From NCBI RefSeq assembly GCF_000761215.1, contig NZ_CP009438.1, forward strand, positions 3,341,001-3,405,000: DNA of 64,000 nucleotides, in the 5' to 3' direction. Numbering within the stretch: the stretch's first letter is position 1; every line of letters begins with the position of its first letter. This DNA is from Streptomyces glaucescens (lineage in GTDB: Bacteria; Actinomycetota; Actinomycetes; Streptomycetales; Streptomycetaceae). Below are positions 1 to 8,095 of the stretch, in pieces. The notes under the pieces were generated by a model, which was given only the letters and a program-made list of their open reading frames with translations, was not told where the DNA came from and did not search any database. Both the position numbers and the translations under genes were made by a program.

Positions 1-1176
1 GCGGCGCGCCAGCCGTTCGCCATGCTCACGCTCTCCATCGTGCTGCTGGTGCAGCACACCACCGGCTCCTACGGCGCGGCGGGTGCCGCCGCCGCGGTCA
101 CCGGTGTCTCCATGGCGGTCTTCGCGCCCTACAGCGGCCGCCTCGCCGACCGCTTCGGCCAGCGCGCCGTCCTGGTCCCCGGCGTTCTCGTGCACGCGGT
201 CGCCGGTCTCACGCTGACGGCGCTCGCGCTGGCGCACGCCCCCCTGTGGGCGCTGTTCGCGGCGGCCGTCCCCACCGGCGCCTCGGTGCCGCAGGTCGGC
301 CCCATGGTGCGGGCCCGCTGGGGCGTCAAGCTCCAGGGCTCGCCCCTGATGACCACCGCCGCCGCCTTCGAGTCGGTCACGGACGAGCTGACCTTCGTGG
401 TCGGCCCGCTGCTGGCGACGGCCCTGTGCACCGCCGTGGACCCGGCGGCGGGCCTGGTCACCGAAGCCGCGCTCACCCTGGTCGGCGGTCTGCTGTTCGC
501 CGCGCAGAAGAGCACCCAGCCGAAGGTCACCGCGAGCGGCCACGCGCGCGTGAAGCCCGCGTCGGCGCTGCGCGTGCCCGGTGTGCGGGTCCTGATCGTG
601 GCCTTCCTGGGCATCGGTTCCGTCTTCGGCGGCATGCAGGTCTCGCTGGCCGCGTTCACCGAGTCGATCGGCGAGCCCGGGCTGAACGGGGTGCTGTACG
701 GCATCTTCGCCGCCGGCAACATGCTCTCCGGCATCGTCTGCGGTGCCATCGCGTGGAAGGCGGCCCCCCAGCAGCGTCTGGTCGTCGGCTACACGGCGCT
801 CGCGCTCGCCGCCGCGGGGCTGTGGGCCGCCCACTCCGTGCTCGTGCTCGCTGCCCTCGGCCTGCTGGTCGGCATGTGCATCGCGCCCGCCCTGATCACC
901 GGCTACACCCTGGTCGAGGGCCTGGTCCCGGCCGGGGCCCGCACCGAGGCGTTCACCTGGCTGACCGGCGCCGTCGCGCTCGGCCAGGCGGCCGCCGTCA
1001 CGGTCGCCGGACAGCTGGAGGACCGTTTCCGGGACGGCGCGGGCTTCCTGGTGCCGCTGGGCGGAACGGTGCTCGCCCTGGCGACCCTGCTGGCGCTGCG
1101 TTCGCGGCTCGCGACGCGGCCCGCCCGGACCGTCGCGCGTGGCGTGGGTCACCGCTCGCCGGTGACAGTGGACTGA
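1..1176 (+). CDS. MFS transporter, 5' end outside the window
   Basis: Membrane transporter of the major facilitator superfamily; the substrate cannot be told. The reading frame is open from base 1, and the residues before the first ATG (base 22) continue a plausible transmembrane segment, so the true start lies upstream. The visible 391 codons hold about eleven hydrophobic segments and the loop 2-3 signature GRLADRFGQR (about residues 42-51), typical of MFS drug/metabolite exporters. Stop at 1174-1176. The next gene is downstream on the same strand after a CIRCE-like operator, so it is probably a separate transcription unit. Confidence 0.85.
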   Translation, partial: AARQPFAMLTLSIVLLVQHTTGSYGAAGAAAAVTGVSMAVFAPYSGRLADRFGQRAVLVPGVLVHAVAGLTLTALALAHAPLWALFAAAVPTGASVPQVGPMVRARWGVKLQGSPLMTTAAAFESVTDELTFVVGPLLATALCTAVDPAAGLVTEAALTLVGGLLFAAQKSTQPKVTASGHARVKPASALRVPGVRVLIVAFLGIGSVFGGMQVSLAAFTESIGEPGLNGVLYGIFAAGNMLSGIVCGAIAWKAAPQQRLVVGYTALALAAAGLWAAHSVLVLAALGLLVGMCIAPALITGYTLVEGLVPAGARTEAFTWLTGAVALGQAAAVTVAGQLEDRFRDGAGFLVPLGGTVLALATLLALRSRLATRPARTVARGVGHRSPVTVD

Positions 1177-1206
1177 CGCGCCGGAATACGTCACTATGGA
1201 CCATCG

Positions 1207-1233
1207 TTAGCACTCATTGAGTGAGAGTGCCAG
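1207..1233 (+). promoter_or_regulatory. CIRCE-like operator (HrcA site)
   Basis: The sequence reads TTAGCACTC, nine bases, GAGTGCCAG. The CIRCE consensus is TTAGCACTC-N9-GAGTGCTAA, so the left arm is perfect and the right arm matches 7 of 9. It ends at the ribosome binding site of the FmdB gene, the usual place for HrcA repression. Binding itself is inferred. Confidence 0.75.
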
Positions 1234-1243
1234 GAGGAAGACA

Positions 1244-1549
1244 GTGCCGACCTACCAGTACCAGTGCACCGAGTGCGGCGAGGGCCTCGAGGCGGTGCAG
1301 AAGTTCACCGACGACGCCCTGACCGAGTGCCCCAGCTGCGGTGGCCGCCTCAAGAAGGTGTTCTCCGCGGTCGGCATCGTCTTCAAGGGCTCCGGCTTCT
1401 ACCGCAACGACAGCCGCGGCTCCTCGTCCAGCAGCTCGCCGGCGTCGTCGAAGTCGTCGGCCTCGTCGGACTCCAAGCCGTCGGCCGCGTCCTCGTCCTC
1501 GGACTCGAAGTCGTCGAGCTCCAGCACCTCGACCGGCACCGCCGCCTGA
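1244..1549 (+). CDS. FmdB family zinc-ribbon protein
   Basis: 101-aa cytoplasmic protein beginning MPTYQYQCTECGEGLE. It has two CxxC pairs (CTEC near residues 8-11 and CPSC near residues 29-32) that form the FmdB/CxxC_CXXC_SSSS regulatory zinc ribbon, followed by the family motif GIVFKGSGFYRND and a Ser/Lys-rich tail of about 45 residues. The GTG start is set by AGGAGGA at 1232-1238; the frame is open to 1217 but without a better start. The family's biochemical role is unclear. The CIRCE-like operator just upstream suggests heat-shock control. Confidence 0.88.
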   Translation: MPTYQYQCTECGEGLEAVQKFTDDALTECPSCGGRLKKVFSAVGIVFKGSGFYRNDSRGSSSSSSPASSKSSASSDSKPSAASSSSDSKSSSSSTSTGTAA

Positions 1550-1561
1550 CGCACGGCAGCG

Positions 1562-1611
1562 GGTGCAGCACGGCACCGGCCGACGCACGGCACCAGGTGC
1601 AGCACGGCACC
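1562..1611 (+). repeat. Short direct repeat GTGCAGCACGGCACC
   Basis: Two copies of a 15-base word lie about 35 bases apart in the 210-bp gap between the FmdB and MTAP genes, with further partial copies of GCACGGCA. No function can be assigned. Confidence 0.5.
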
Positions 1612-1673
1612 TCGTGAAACCGGGTCGCGGTGCCGCCCGGCGTTTCCCGCCGCGCGTACCACCGCGTCTTCGC

Positions 1674-1708
1674 GAAGACCCCGCACGTCCCAGGACGGCG
1701 GGGTCTTC
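1674..1708 (+). terminator. Factor-independent terminator after the FmdB gene
   Basis: Perfect 11-bp inverted repeat GAAGACCCCGC / GCGGGGTCTTC (1674-1684 and 1698-1708) around a 13-base loop. There is no U-tract, as is usual in Streptomyces. Confidence 0.75.
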
Positions 1709-1748
1709 CGCGTCCCCGGGCCACTGCCCGAGCGCGGACCGCGACGGC

Positions 1749-1754
1749 TAGTGT
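1749..1754 (+). promoter_or_regulatory. -10 element of a leaderless promoter
   Basis: TAGTGT lies 7 bases before the ATG at 1762 and no Shine-Dalgarno sequence is present. This spacing would put the transcription start at or next to the start codon, a common leaderless arrangement in Streptomyces. Confidence 0.5.
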
Positions 1755-1761
1755 GCTGGTC

Positions 1762-2613
1762 ATGGCGAACGCAGAGACCGCAAGGGTCGCGGAGATCGGT
1801 GTCATCGGCGGGTCCGGCTTCTACTCGCTCCTGGAGGACGTCACCGAGGTCCGGGTGGACACCCCCTACGGGCCGCCCAGCGACTCCCTCTTCCTCGGCG
1901 AGATCGCCGGCCGGCGGGTCGCCTTCCTGCCCCGCCACGGCCGGGGTCACCATCTGCCGCCGCACCGGATCAACTACCGGGCCAACCTCTGGGCGCTGCG
2001 CTCGGTGGGGGTGCGCCAGGTCCTCGGCCCGTGCGCCGTGGGCGGCCTGCGGCCCGAGTACGGCCCCGGCACCCTGCTGGTCCCCGACCAGCTCGTCGAC
2101 CGCACGAAGGCGCGGGTGACCACGTACTTCGACGGTCTGCCGCTGCCGGACGGCACCGTGCCGAACGTGGTGCACGTGTCGCTGGCCGACCCGTACTGCC
2201 CCGTCGGCCGGGCGGCGGCCCTGAAGGCGGCGCGCGGCCGGGACTGGGAGCCGGTGGACGGCGGCACGCTGGTCGTCGTGGAGGGGCCGCGGTTCTCCAC
2301 CCGTGCCGAATCGTTGTGGCACCAGGCGCAGGGCTGGTCGGTGGTGGGCATGACCGGCCATCCCGAGGCGGCGCTCGCCCGTGAACTCGAGCTCTGCTAC
2401 ACCTCGCTGACCCTGGTCACCGACCTCGACGCGGGCGCCGAGACCGGTGAGGGCGTCTCCCACGACGAGGTGCTGCGGGTCTTCGCGGCGAACGTGGACC
2501 GCCTGCGGGGGGTGCTGTTCGACGCGGTGGCCGCGCTGCCCGCCGACGAGGACCGGGACTGCCTGTGCACGAAGGCGCTGGGCGGGATGGACCCGGGGTT
2601 CGAGCTGCCGTAG
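1762..2613 (+). CDS. mtnP: S-methyl-5'-thioadenosine phosphorylase
   Basis: 283-aa cytoplasmic enzyme of the PNP/MTAP phosphorylase family, cleaving methylthioadenosine with phosphate to adenine and methylthioribose-1-phosphate in methionine salvage. Visible motifs are the N-terminal phosphate loop IGVIGGSGFYSL, the phosphate-binding segment PRHGRGH, HRINYRAN, and the substrate-site segment GMTGHPEAALARELELCY in the C-terminal half. Length agrees with the family. The ATG at 1762 is preferred although the frame is open to 1630, because family homology begins there. Actinobacterial members can also act on other purine nucleosides, so MTA specificity is likely but not proven. Confidence 0.88.
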   Translation: MANAETARVAEIGVIGGSGFYSLLEDVTEVRVDTPYGPPSDSLFLGEIAGRRVAFLPRHGRGHHLPPHRINYRANLWALRSVGVRQVLGPCAVGGLRPEYGPGTLLVPDQLVDRTKARVTTYFDGLPLPDGTVPNVVHVSLADPYCPVGRAAALKAARGRDWEPVDGGTLVVVEGPRFSTRAESLWHQAQGWSVVGMTGHPEAALARELELCYTSLTLVTDLDAGAETGEGVSHDEVLRVFAANVDRLRGVLFDAVAALPADEDRDCLCTKALGGMDPGFELP

Positions 2614-2942
2614 CAGCGGTGTGGGGCGGAGCCGCGGGAGGCCCCTGCGGGTGCGCGAGGCTCGGACGGGCTCGGGCGCTCGGGCGCTCGGGCGCTCGGG
2701 CGCTCGCAGGAGTGTGGGGACGGCTGCGGAAGTGCGGGGCGGCCGGCTGAGTGCTGGGCCGCGGGAGTGCCGGGCGGCTGTTCGAGAGCTGGGACCGCGC
2801 GAGTCCCGGGCGGCTGCGGAAGTGCTCGTTCGGGTGGAGGAGTTGTCCACAACGGGGCGGTCGTCCACCGGCGGCGACGGGCGGCGACGAGAGGCCTCAT
2901 CGTGGGGGTCGAAACCGCTCGCTCGCCGAAGGTGGTGGCCCC
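2614..2942. other. 329-bp intergenic region with repeats and a DnaA-box match
   Basis: No gene is seen. It holds an 8-bp tandem repeat (2669-2706), an imperfect duplicated segment around GGCTGCGGAAGTG (about 2720 and 2810), and one perfect DnaA-box consensus TTGTCCACA at 2843-2851. Confidence 0.6.
2669..2706 (+). repeat. Tandem repeat, unit CGCTCGGG
   Basis: Three exact 8-bp copies (2677-2700) flanked by partial copies on both sides. It is non-coding and probably arose by slippage. Confidence 0.8.
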
Positions 2943-3506
2943 ATGTCCCTCGCTCCCACGTCCGTTCCCCTGTCCCCCCGCCCGCCCGGCACCGACGTCC
3001 CTGCCACCTGCGAGGTGCCGCAGTTCGCTCCGATCCGGGTGCGCGGCGGACACCACCGGCTGCGGCGGCTCGTACGGCACCGGCAGCGGGCGCTGGCCGC
3101 CGGGCTCGCCGTCACCGCCGCCGCGCTCCTCGCGGCCGGCTCGCGTGCTCCCGTGGAGCCGCCGCCGGGTGACCGGGCCCGCGGTCACCCTGCGGACCGG
3201 CTGCCCGGACGACCCGTCGCGGCGCGGGTGACCGCTCCGGTGAGGATCGCCGACGCGGCCACGGTCCGGCTGCTGCGCCCCGGCGACCGGGTCGACGTGA
3301 TCGCCGCGGAGGAGGCGGCGGCCGGCGGTGCGGCCCATGTGGTCGCACGCGGGGCGCGGGTGACCGAGGTGCCCGAGCCGGCGGCCGGCGTCCCGGGCCA
3401 CACGGTGGACGGTGGTGCGCTGGTCGTGCTGTCGGTGCCCCGGGCCACCGCCGTGCGCCTGGCCGGCGCGAGCGCGACGGCCCGGCTGGCGGTGACCCTG
3501 TGCTGA
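2943..3506 (+). CDS. RcpC/CpaB-like SAF-domain protein
   Basis: 187-aa protein with a short cytoplasmic N-terminus, one membrane segment near residues 47-66 (LAAGLAVTAAALLAAG), and an extracytoplasmic part carrying the RcpC pattern PVRIADAATVRLLRPGDRVDVIAA followed by a valine-rich strand that ends at VTLC. RcpC/CpaB proteins belong to Flp/Tad pilus assembly, but no other pilus gene is adjacent. The ATG at 2943 is chosen because the frame upstream is low-complexity. mscL follows after 141 bp. Confidence 0.7.
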   Translation: MSLAPTSVPLSPRPPGTDVPATCEVPQFAPIRVRGGHHRLRRLVRHRQRALAAGLAVTAAALLAAGSRAPVEPPPGDRARGHPADRLPGRPVAARVTAPVRIADAATVRLLRPGDRVDVIAAEEAAAGGAAHVVARGARVTEVPEPAAGVPGHTVDGGALVVLSVPRATAVRLAGASATARLAVTLC

Positions 3507-3647
3507 GGCGGAGTGGGGTGCGCCCGCTGCCCGGCGCGCGGTCCGGTCGCTCGTTGGGGCGAGGGAAGTGGACAGGGCTGCCGCACCGTGCCGTAGGTTG
3601 CGGAGCGTTTCGTTCCACACCGTGCGCGTGCGAGGAGAGTCCCCGAG

Positions 3648-4124
3648 GTGAGCGAGAAGAAGGAACCGGGTGTCCTGCAGGGCTTCAAAGCCTTCCTGAT
3701 GCGCGGGAACGTCATCGACCTGGCGGTGGCGGTGGTCATCGGTGCCGCCTTCACCAACGTCGTCAACTCCGTGGTGAAGGGGATCATCAACCCGCTGGTC
3801 GGAGCCATCGGCACGAAGAATCTCGACAGCTACAGCTCGTGCCTCAAGGGCCCCTGCGACGTGGCCGCGGACGGCACCGTGCGCAGCGGTGTGCCGATCA
3901 TGTGGGGCTCGGTGCTCGGCGCGACGCTCAGCTTCCTGATCACGGCGGCCGTCGTCTACTTCCTGATGGTCCTGCCGATGGCGAAGTATCTGGCGCGCCA
4001 GCAGGCCCGCAGGGAGGCGAGGCTGGGCACCAAGGAGGTCGTCGAGGTGACGGAGCTGGAGGTGCTCAAGGAGATCCGCGACGCGCTGGTCGCGCAGCGC
4101 GGACCGGGCCGCACCGAGTCGTAG
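3648..4124 (+). CDS. mscL: Large-conductance mechanosensitive channel MscL
   Basis: 158-aa inner-membrane channel that opens under membrane tension to release osmolytes. The N-terminal amphipathic helix (FKAFLMRGNVIDLAVAVVIG) runs into TM1 with the conserved AVVIGAAF motif. A periplasmic loop with SSCLKGPC follows, then TM2 (about residues 85-110) and a cytoplasmic helical tail. GTG start with a GGAGAG-like site about 10 bases upstream. The two loop cysteines are found in some actinobacterial homologues and could form a disulfide; that is inference. Confidence 0.95.
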   Translation: MSEKKEPGVLQGFKAFLMRGNVIDLAVAVVIGAAFTNVVNSVVKGIINPLVGAIGTKNLDSYSSCLKGPCDVAADGTVRSGVPIMWGSVLGATLSFLITAAVVYFLMVLPMAKYLARQQARREARLGTKEVVEVTELEVLKEIRDALVAQRGPGRTES

Positions 4125-4173
4125 CGACGGCCCACGCGGGCCCGCGGGCGGCGGCCCAGGGGGTTCGCCCGGC

Positions 4174-4353
4174 CTACAGGTGGTGCGGCGGCTTCTCGTC
4201 GAGGAAGCGCTTCAGGTCGTCCGCGGCGTCGCCGCCGCCCCGCCGCTCGCCCCAGCCCCGGTCCGTGTCGTCGGAGGACTGCTCGTCCAGCGGGTCGTCG
4301 AAGATCAGCGCGGCCTTGGGGTCGCGCGGCTCGGGGGTGGAGGCGGTGCTCAT
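4174..4353 (-). CDS. Small acidic hypothetical protein
   Basis: 59-aa protein starting MSTASTPEPRDPKAALIF and ending LKRFLDEKPPHHL, acidic and without membrane segments. The inner ATG at 4353 is preferred over the in-frame one eight codons upstream, which has no better ribosome site. It is convergent with mscL. I believe it is conserved in Streptomyces, but no function is known to me. Confidence 0.55.
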   Translation of the reverse strand: MSTASTPEPRDPKAALIFDDPLDEQSSDDTDRGWGERRGGGDAADDLKRFLDEKPPHHL

Positions 4354-4429
4354 GCCCCCAGGGTACGGCTCGCCCACCGGCGAACGCCTTCACAAGATTT
4401 TTTGCCCGGTTTCTGCTGTTCTGGGACGC

Positions 4430-5650
4430 ATGACGTCCCGTTCGAGTCCACCGCCCGTCCCGGCGGGCGGGCAGGATCCCGGAAAGCCGGTGCGCAGGCT
4501 GACCGCGCGGACCCGCGCCGAGGCCCACCGCACCGCCTCACCGCTGGAACTCTTCTTCGACCTGTGTTTCGTCGTGGCGGTCGCCCAGGCGGGCCTCCAG
4601 CTGGTGCACGCCGTCGCGGAGGGGCACGCGGGCGAGGGCATCCTGAACTACGCGATGGTGTTCTTCGCCATCTGGTGGGCCTGGATGAACTTCACCTGGT
4701 TCGCCTCGGCGTACGACAACGACGACGTGCTGTACCGCGTGGTCACCCTCGTCCAGATCGCCGGTGTCCTGGTGCTGGCGGCGGGCGTGTCACGGGCCTT
4801 CGACGACCACGACTTCCTGCTCGTCTGGCTCGGCTACGTGATCATGCGCCTCGCGCTGGCCGCGCAGTGGCTGCGCGCCGCGGGATCCGCGACCGGACCG
4901 GAACGCACCACCGCGCTGCGGTACACGGCCGGCGTGCTGCTCTGCCTGATCGGCTGGCTCGGGCTGGTGCTCCTGCCGGGACCCGCGCGCCCGTGGCTGT
5001 TCCTCGTGATGGCCGTCGTGGAACTGTGCGTGCCGGTCCTCGCCGAGCGGGGCTTCGAGACGCCCTGGCACCCGCACCACATCGCGGAGCGGTACGGACT
5101 GTTCACGATCATCGTGCTGGGCGAGACCATCGCCGCGGCGACCGTGGCCGTGCAGTCGGGGGTGGCGGACCACCACGCGCTCGGCGAGCTGCTGCCGATC
5201 GCCGCGGGCGGCCTGCTGATCGTGTTCTCCGCGTGGTGGATCTACTTCGTGGTGCCGATCCACGGCCATCTGCGCTCCGACAGACAGGCGTTCCTCTGGG
5301 GCTATGGCCACTACGTGGTCTTCGCCTCGGCCGCCGCGATCGGCGCGGGCCTGGAAGTGGCCGTCGAGCAGGCGACCGGCACGGCGCACATCCCCACCCT
5401 GTCCGCCTCCGCCGCGGTGTCCCTCCCCACGGCGCTCTACCTGCTGGCCGTGTGGGCCCTGCACTCCCGGCACTTCAAGGCGGGCATCGCGCAGCAGGCG
5501 GTCCTGCCCGTCGCCGCCCTGCTGGTCATCTGCTGCACCTTCCTGGGGCACGGCGCGGTGCTCGCGGCCGGCGTGGTGACGGCCCTGGCGGTCGCGGCCG
5601 GCGTGATCCTGGCGGCGCGCGGGACGGGACGGGCCAGACTGGCCCCATGA
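4430..5650 (+). CDS. Low temperature requirement protein A (LtrA) family membrane protein
   Basis: 406-aa integral membrane protein. After a basic Pro-rich N-terminus comes the LtrA signature SPLELFFDLCFVVAVAQ (about residues 37-53), then roughly ten to eleven hydrophobic helices with the conserved segments WWAWMNFTWFAS, HIAERYGLFTIIVLGE and FSAWWIYF. The molecular function of LtrA proteins is not established. The ATG at 4430 precedes the homologous region by about 35 residues; a farther upstream frame reads through mscL and is not used. Its TGA overlaps the ATG of the next gene by 3 bases, implying translational coupling. Confidence 0.88.
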   Translation: MTSRSSPPPVPAGGQDPGKPVRRLTARTRAEAHRTASPLELFFDLCFVVAVAQAGLQLVHAVAEGHAGEGILNYAMVFFAIWWAWMNFTWFASAYDNDDVLYRVVTLVQIAGVLVLAAGVSRAFDDHDFLLVWLGYVIMRLALAAQWLRAAGSATGPERTTALRYTAGVLLCLIGWLGLVLLPGPARPWLFLVMAVVELCVPVLAERGFETPWHPHHIAERYGLFTIIVLGETIAAATVAVQSGVADHHALGELLPIAAGGLLIVFSAWWIYFVVPIHGHLRSDRQAFLWGYGHYVVFASAAAIGAGLEVAVEQATGTAHIPTLSASAAVSLPTALYLLAVWALHSRHFKAGIAQQAVLPVAALLVICCTFLGHGAVLAAGVVTALAVAAGVILAARGTGRARLAP

Positions 5651-6702
5651 CGCTCAGGACGGTTGACGCACTGACGGATGTGGCGGGCCTGCGGGTGGGC
5701 CACGCGACGCGCGCCGGCGGCGGCTGGCTCACCGGCACCACCGTGGTCCTCGCCCCGGAGGGCGGGGCCGTCGCCGCCGTGGACGTTCGCGGCGGCGGGC
5801 CCGGCACCAAGGAGACCGACGCGCTGGACCCGCGCAACGTGGTGCAGAAGGTCGAGGCGATCGTGCTGACCGGCGGCAGCGCCTACGGGCTCGACGCGGC
5901 GTCGGGCGTGATGGCCTGGCTGGAGGAGCGCGGACGGGGAGTGCGCGTGGGGGCGGATCCCGCGCACGTCGTGCCGGTGGTGCCCGCCGCGTGCGTCTTC
6001 GACCTGGGGCGCGGCGGCGACTTCCGGGCCAGACCGGACGCGGCCGTCGGCCGGGAGGCCGTCGAGGCGGCGGCGGCGAGCGAGCCCGGCGCACCCGTGC
6101 GGCAGGGGTGCGTGGGCGCCGGTACGGGCGCCGTCGCCGGCCTGCTGAAGGGCGGGGTCGGCACCGCGAGCACGCTGCTCGACTCGGGGATCACGGTCGG
6201 CGCGCTGGTGGTGGCCAACGCGGTGGGCTCCGTGGCCGATCCGGAGACGGGAGTGCTGTACGGAGAGCTGTTCGGGGGGCGCGTGGACTATCCGCGGGCG
6301 TCGGTCCACGAGGCCGCGCGGCGGCGCCTCGCCGAGGTGGCTGCCGGCACCTCGGCCCCGCCGCTCAACACCACGCTCGCGGTGGTCGCCACCGACGCCG
6401 CCCTCTCGAAGGCCCAGGCGCAGAAGCTGGCCGGCACGGCGCACGACGGGATCGCGCGCGCCGTACGGCCGGTGCACCAGCTCAACGACGGCGACACGGT
6501 GTTCGCGCTGGCGACCGGGGCGCGGCCACTGGACGGGGGCGGCCCGCTCGCGCTCAACGAGATCCTCGCCGCGGGCGCGGACCTGGTGACGCGCGCGATC
6601 GTACGAGCGGTGCGCGCGGCGGAACCGGTGGACGGGCCGGGCGGCATCTGGCCCACTTACGGAGAGCTGTACGGCAGCCGCCGGGAGGGCTGGCCGGACT
6701 GA
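5647..6702 (+). CDS. P1 family (S58, DmpA-like) peptidase
   Basis: 351-aa N-terminal-nucleophile hydrolase of the L-aminopeptidase/D-esterase family. The precursor normally cleaves itself in front of its nucleophile; the family motif NTTLAVVATDA is at about residues 241-251, making Thr242 the likely nucleophile and giving a large alpha and a small beta chain. The N-terminal segment TDVAGLRVGHAT and TGGSAYGLDAASGV are also characteristic. Substrate is unknown. It is translationally coupled to the upstream LtrA gene. Confidence 0.88.
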   Translation: MTLRTVDALTDVAGLRVGHATRAGGGWLTGTTVVLAPEGGAVAAVDVRGGGPGTKETDALDPRNVVQKVEAIVLTGGSAYGLDAASGVMAWLEERGRGVRVGADPAHVVPVVPAACVFDLGRGGDFRARPDAAVGREAVEAAAASEPGAPVRQGCVGAGTGAVAGLLKGGVGTASTLLDSGITVGALVVANAVGSVADPETGVLYGELFGGRVDYPRASVHEAARRRLAEVAAGTSAPPLNTTLAVVATDAALSKAQAQKLAGTAHDGIARAVRPVHQLNDGDTVFALATGARPLDGGGPLALNEILAAGADLVTRAIVRAVRAAEPVDGPGGIWPTYGELYGSRREGWPD

Positions 6703-6872
6703 CCACACCGCCCCACCAGGCACTTCGGCCGGGCCGTCGGGCGGCGGGGGAACTCGCCGCTCCGTCCGCTCGTTTTCCCCGCGCACGTTTTCTCGGTTCC
6801 CGGGCATGATGTCCGGCCGAGGGGCTACGGTATGCACCCACAAGGTGACATGCAGCAACGCCGGGAGAAACC

Positions 6873-7619
6873 TTGAGCGTTCCGTACGAGACCGCAGCGT
6901 ACGAACCATACGAGTCGCCGGAGCCTCCGGAGGAGCATCTCGCGCGACTGCTCGGCCGCGCCCTGAACTCGTTCGAGCTGCCCGACGAGACGATCAGGTG
7001 CCTGGACGGCGCGCTGGCGTACGACAGTTCGCTGCACTCCGCGCACCACAGCGCGGGGCTGCACCGCGAGACGTACCGGCACACCTGGCTGCTCGCCGAC
7101 GGCTCGGCGCTCACGCTGTGGGAGCTCGTGCACAACACCGCGCGGGGCCGTGCGGCGCAGCACGAGGTGTACGTCGACGAGGAGGAGCTGCGCACCGCGA
7201 CCATGCGGCTGCCGCTGCCGCCGGACGCGCCGGAGTTCGAACTGCCGGTGCTGGTGCAGTCGTCGCCGGTGCCGGGCCCGCGCCACGCGTACGCGCCGGA
7301 CGACTCGGCGGACCACGCCCGCCGGCTGCTGCGCCGCGCGGAGAACGCGGACCGGCCGGGCGCGGAGACGGCCGCGTTGCTGGCCACGGCGTGCGCGCAC
7401 CAGATCACCCAGGCGTTCGGCCGCCCGTGCCGGGCGGGCCGCGCCGGCCTGGGCTTCTCGTTGTACGAGCACGCGTTCCTGCTCGGTGACGGCGTGGAGA
7501 TCTCCCTGTGGGAGGTCGAGCACACGGCCACGCCCGACGGACGGCACATGTGCGAGGTGTACGCCTCGGAGGAGGCGGCGCGGGAGGCGATGGAACGCCG
7601 GGCGGCGCAGTTGTCCTGA
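6873..7619 (+). CDS. Conserved Streptomyces protein, probably DUF6227
   Basis: 248-aa soluble acidic protein with two related halves: residues about 20-125 and 145-245 both contain a (Y/H)xxTxxLxDGxxxSLWExEHT-like pattern, as in HTWLLADGSALTLWELVHNT and AFLLGDGVEISLWEVEHT. That suggests an internal duplication of a small alpha/beta fold. TTG start, preceded by GGGAGA about 6 bases upstream. The family number is from memory and no function is known. Confidence 0.75.
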   Translation: MSVPYETAAYEPYESPEPPEEHLARLLGRALNSFELPDETIRCLDGALAYDSSLHSAHHSAGLHRETYRHTWLLADGSALTLWELVHNTARGRAAQHEVYVDEEELRTATMRLPLPPDAPEFELPVLVQSSPVPGPRHAYAPDDSADHARRLLRRAENADRPGAETAALLATACAHQITQAFGRPCRAGRAGLGFSLYEHAFLLGDGVEISLWEVEHTATPDGRHMCEVYASEEAAREAMERRAAQLS

Positions 7620-7650
7620 GGCGGGGCCCCGGACCGGGCCGGCCGGTGGC

Positions 7651-7932
7651 TCAGCCGCCGTCGGCGAGTCTGCGGGCCAGGACCGCGAAGGCGGCCCGTT
7701 CCGCCGGGGTCAGCTCGACGCACTCCAGGTGGGGGGCGCTCTGACGCTGCTGGGGCAGCCCGGCGAGGGGGCGCGCGCCGGTGCGCACGGCGCCCCGCTC
7801 TCCGTAGCCCGTGGGCGCGGAGCGCGGGCGGGCGCGGCGCGGGATGCGGGTCAGGCCGGTCAGCCAGGCCGCGGCCGCCACGGCGAGGACGGCGACACCC
7901 GCCCACGGGAGGATCGAGACATGCTCAGACAT
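7651..7932 (-). CDS. Small single-pass membrane protein
   Basis: 93-aa protein. The N-terminal hydrophobic segment ILPWAGVAVLAVAAAAWLTGL (residues about 7-27) is followed by a basic stretch and a soluble tail ending TPAERAAFAVLARRLADGG. Start chosen at MSEHVSIL (7932) rather than an ATG eleven codons upstream that lies in a hairpin. Convergent with the DUF6227-type gene. No function recognised. Confidence 0.6.
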   Translation of the reverse strand: MSEHVSILPWAGVAVLAVAAAAWLTGLTRIPRRARPRSAPTGYGERGAVRTGARPLAGLPQQRQSAPHLECVELTPAERAAFAVLARRLADGG

Positions 7933-7948
7933 ACGGTCCAGTAGACAC

Positions 7949-7978
7949 CACGGTCCGGGACTCAAGCCCCGGACCGTG
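7949..7978 (-). terminator. Terminator downstream of fruA
   Basis: 11-bp inverted repeat CACGGTCCGGG-type arms (7949-7959 and 7968-7978) around an 8-base loop, about 120 bases after the fruA stop codon on the minus strand. Confidence 0.6.
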
Positions 7979-8095
7979 ACCTGTCTCTCAGATGCGACAC
8001 AGCGCCCTCATGCCCCTCAACGGGACATCCCCGTACGCCTGTTCGGGTGCCGGCCGCGCCTCGCGCTCCCTTCGCGCTCGTCGCGCCCGCCCGCC

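Noticed and set aside
2843-2851. Replication origin
   Set aside because: A single DnaA box is not an oriC; dnaA and dnaN are absent.
4180-6702. One open frame of about 840 codons spanning the LtrA and peptidase genes
   Set aside because: Its first part is an Arg/Gly-rich shadow of the LtrA gene; only the end, from 5647, has homology and is the real peptidase.
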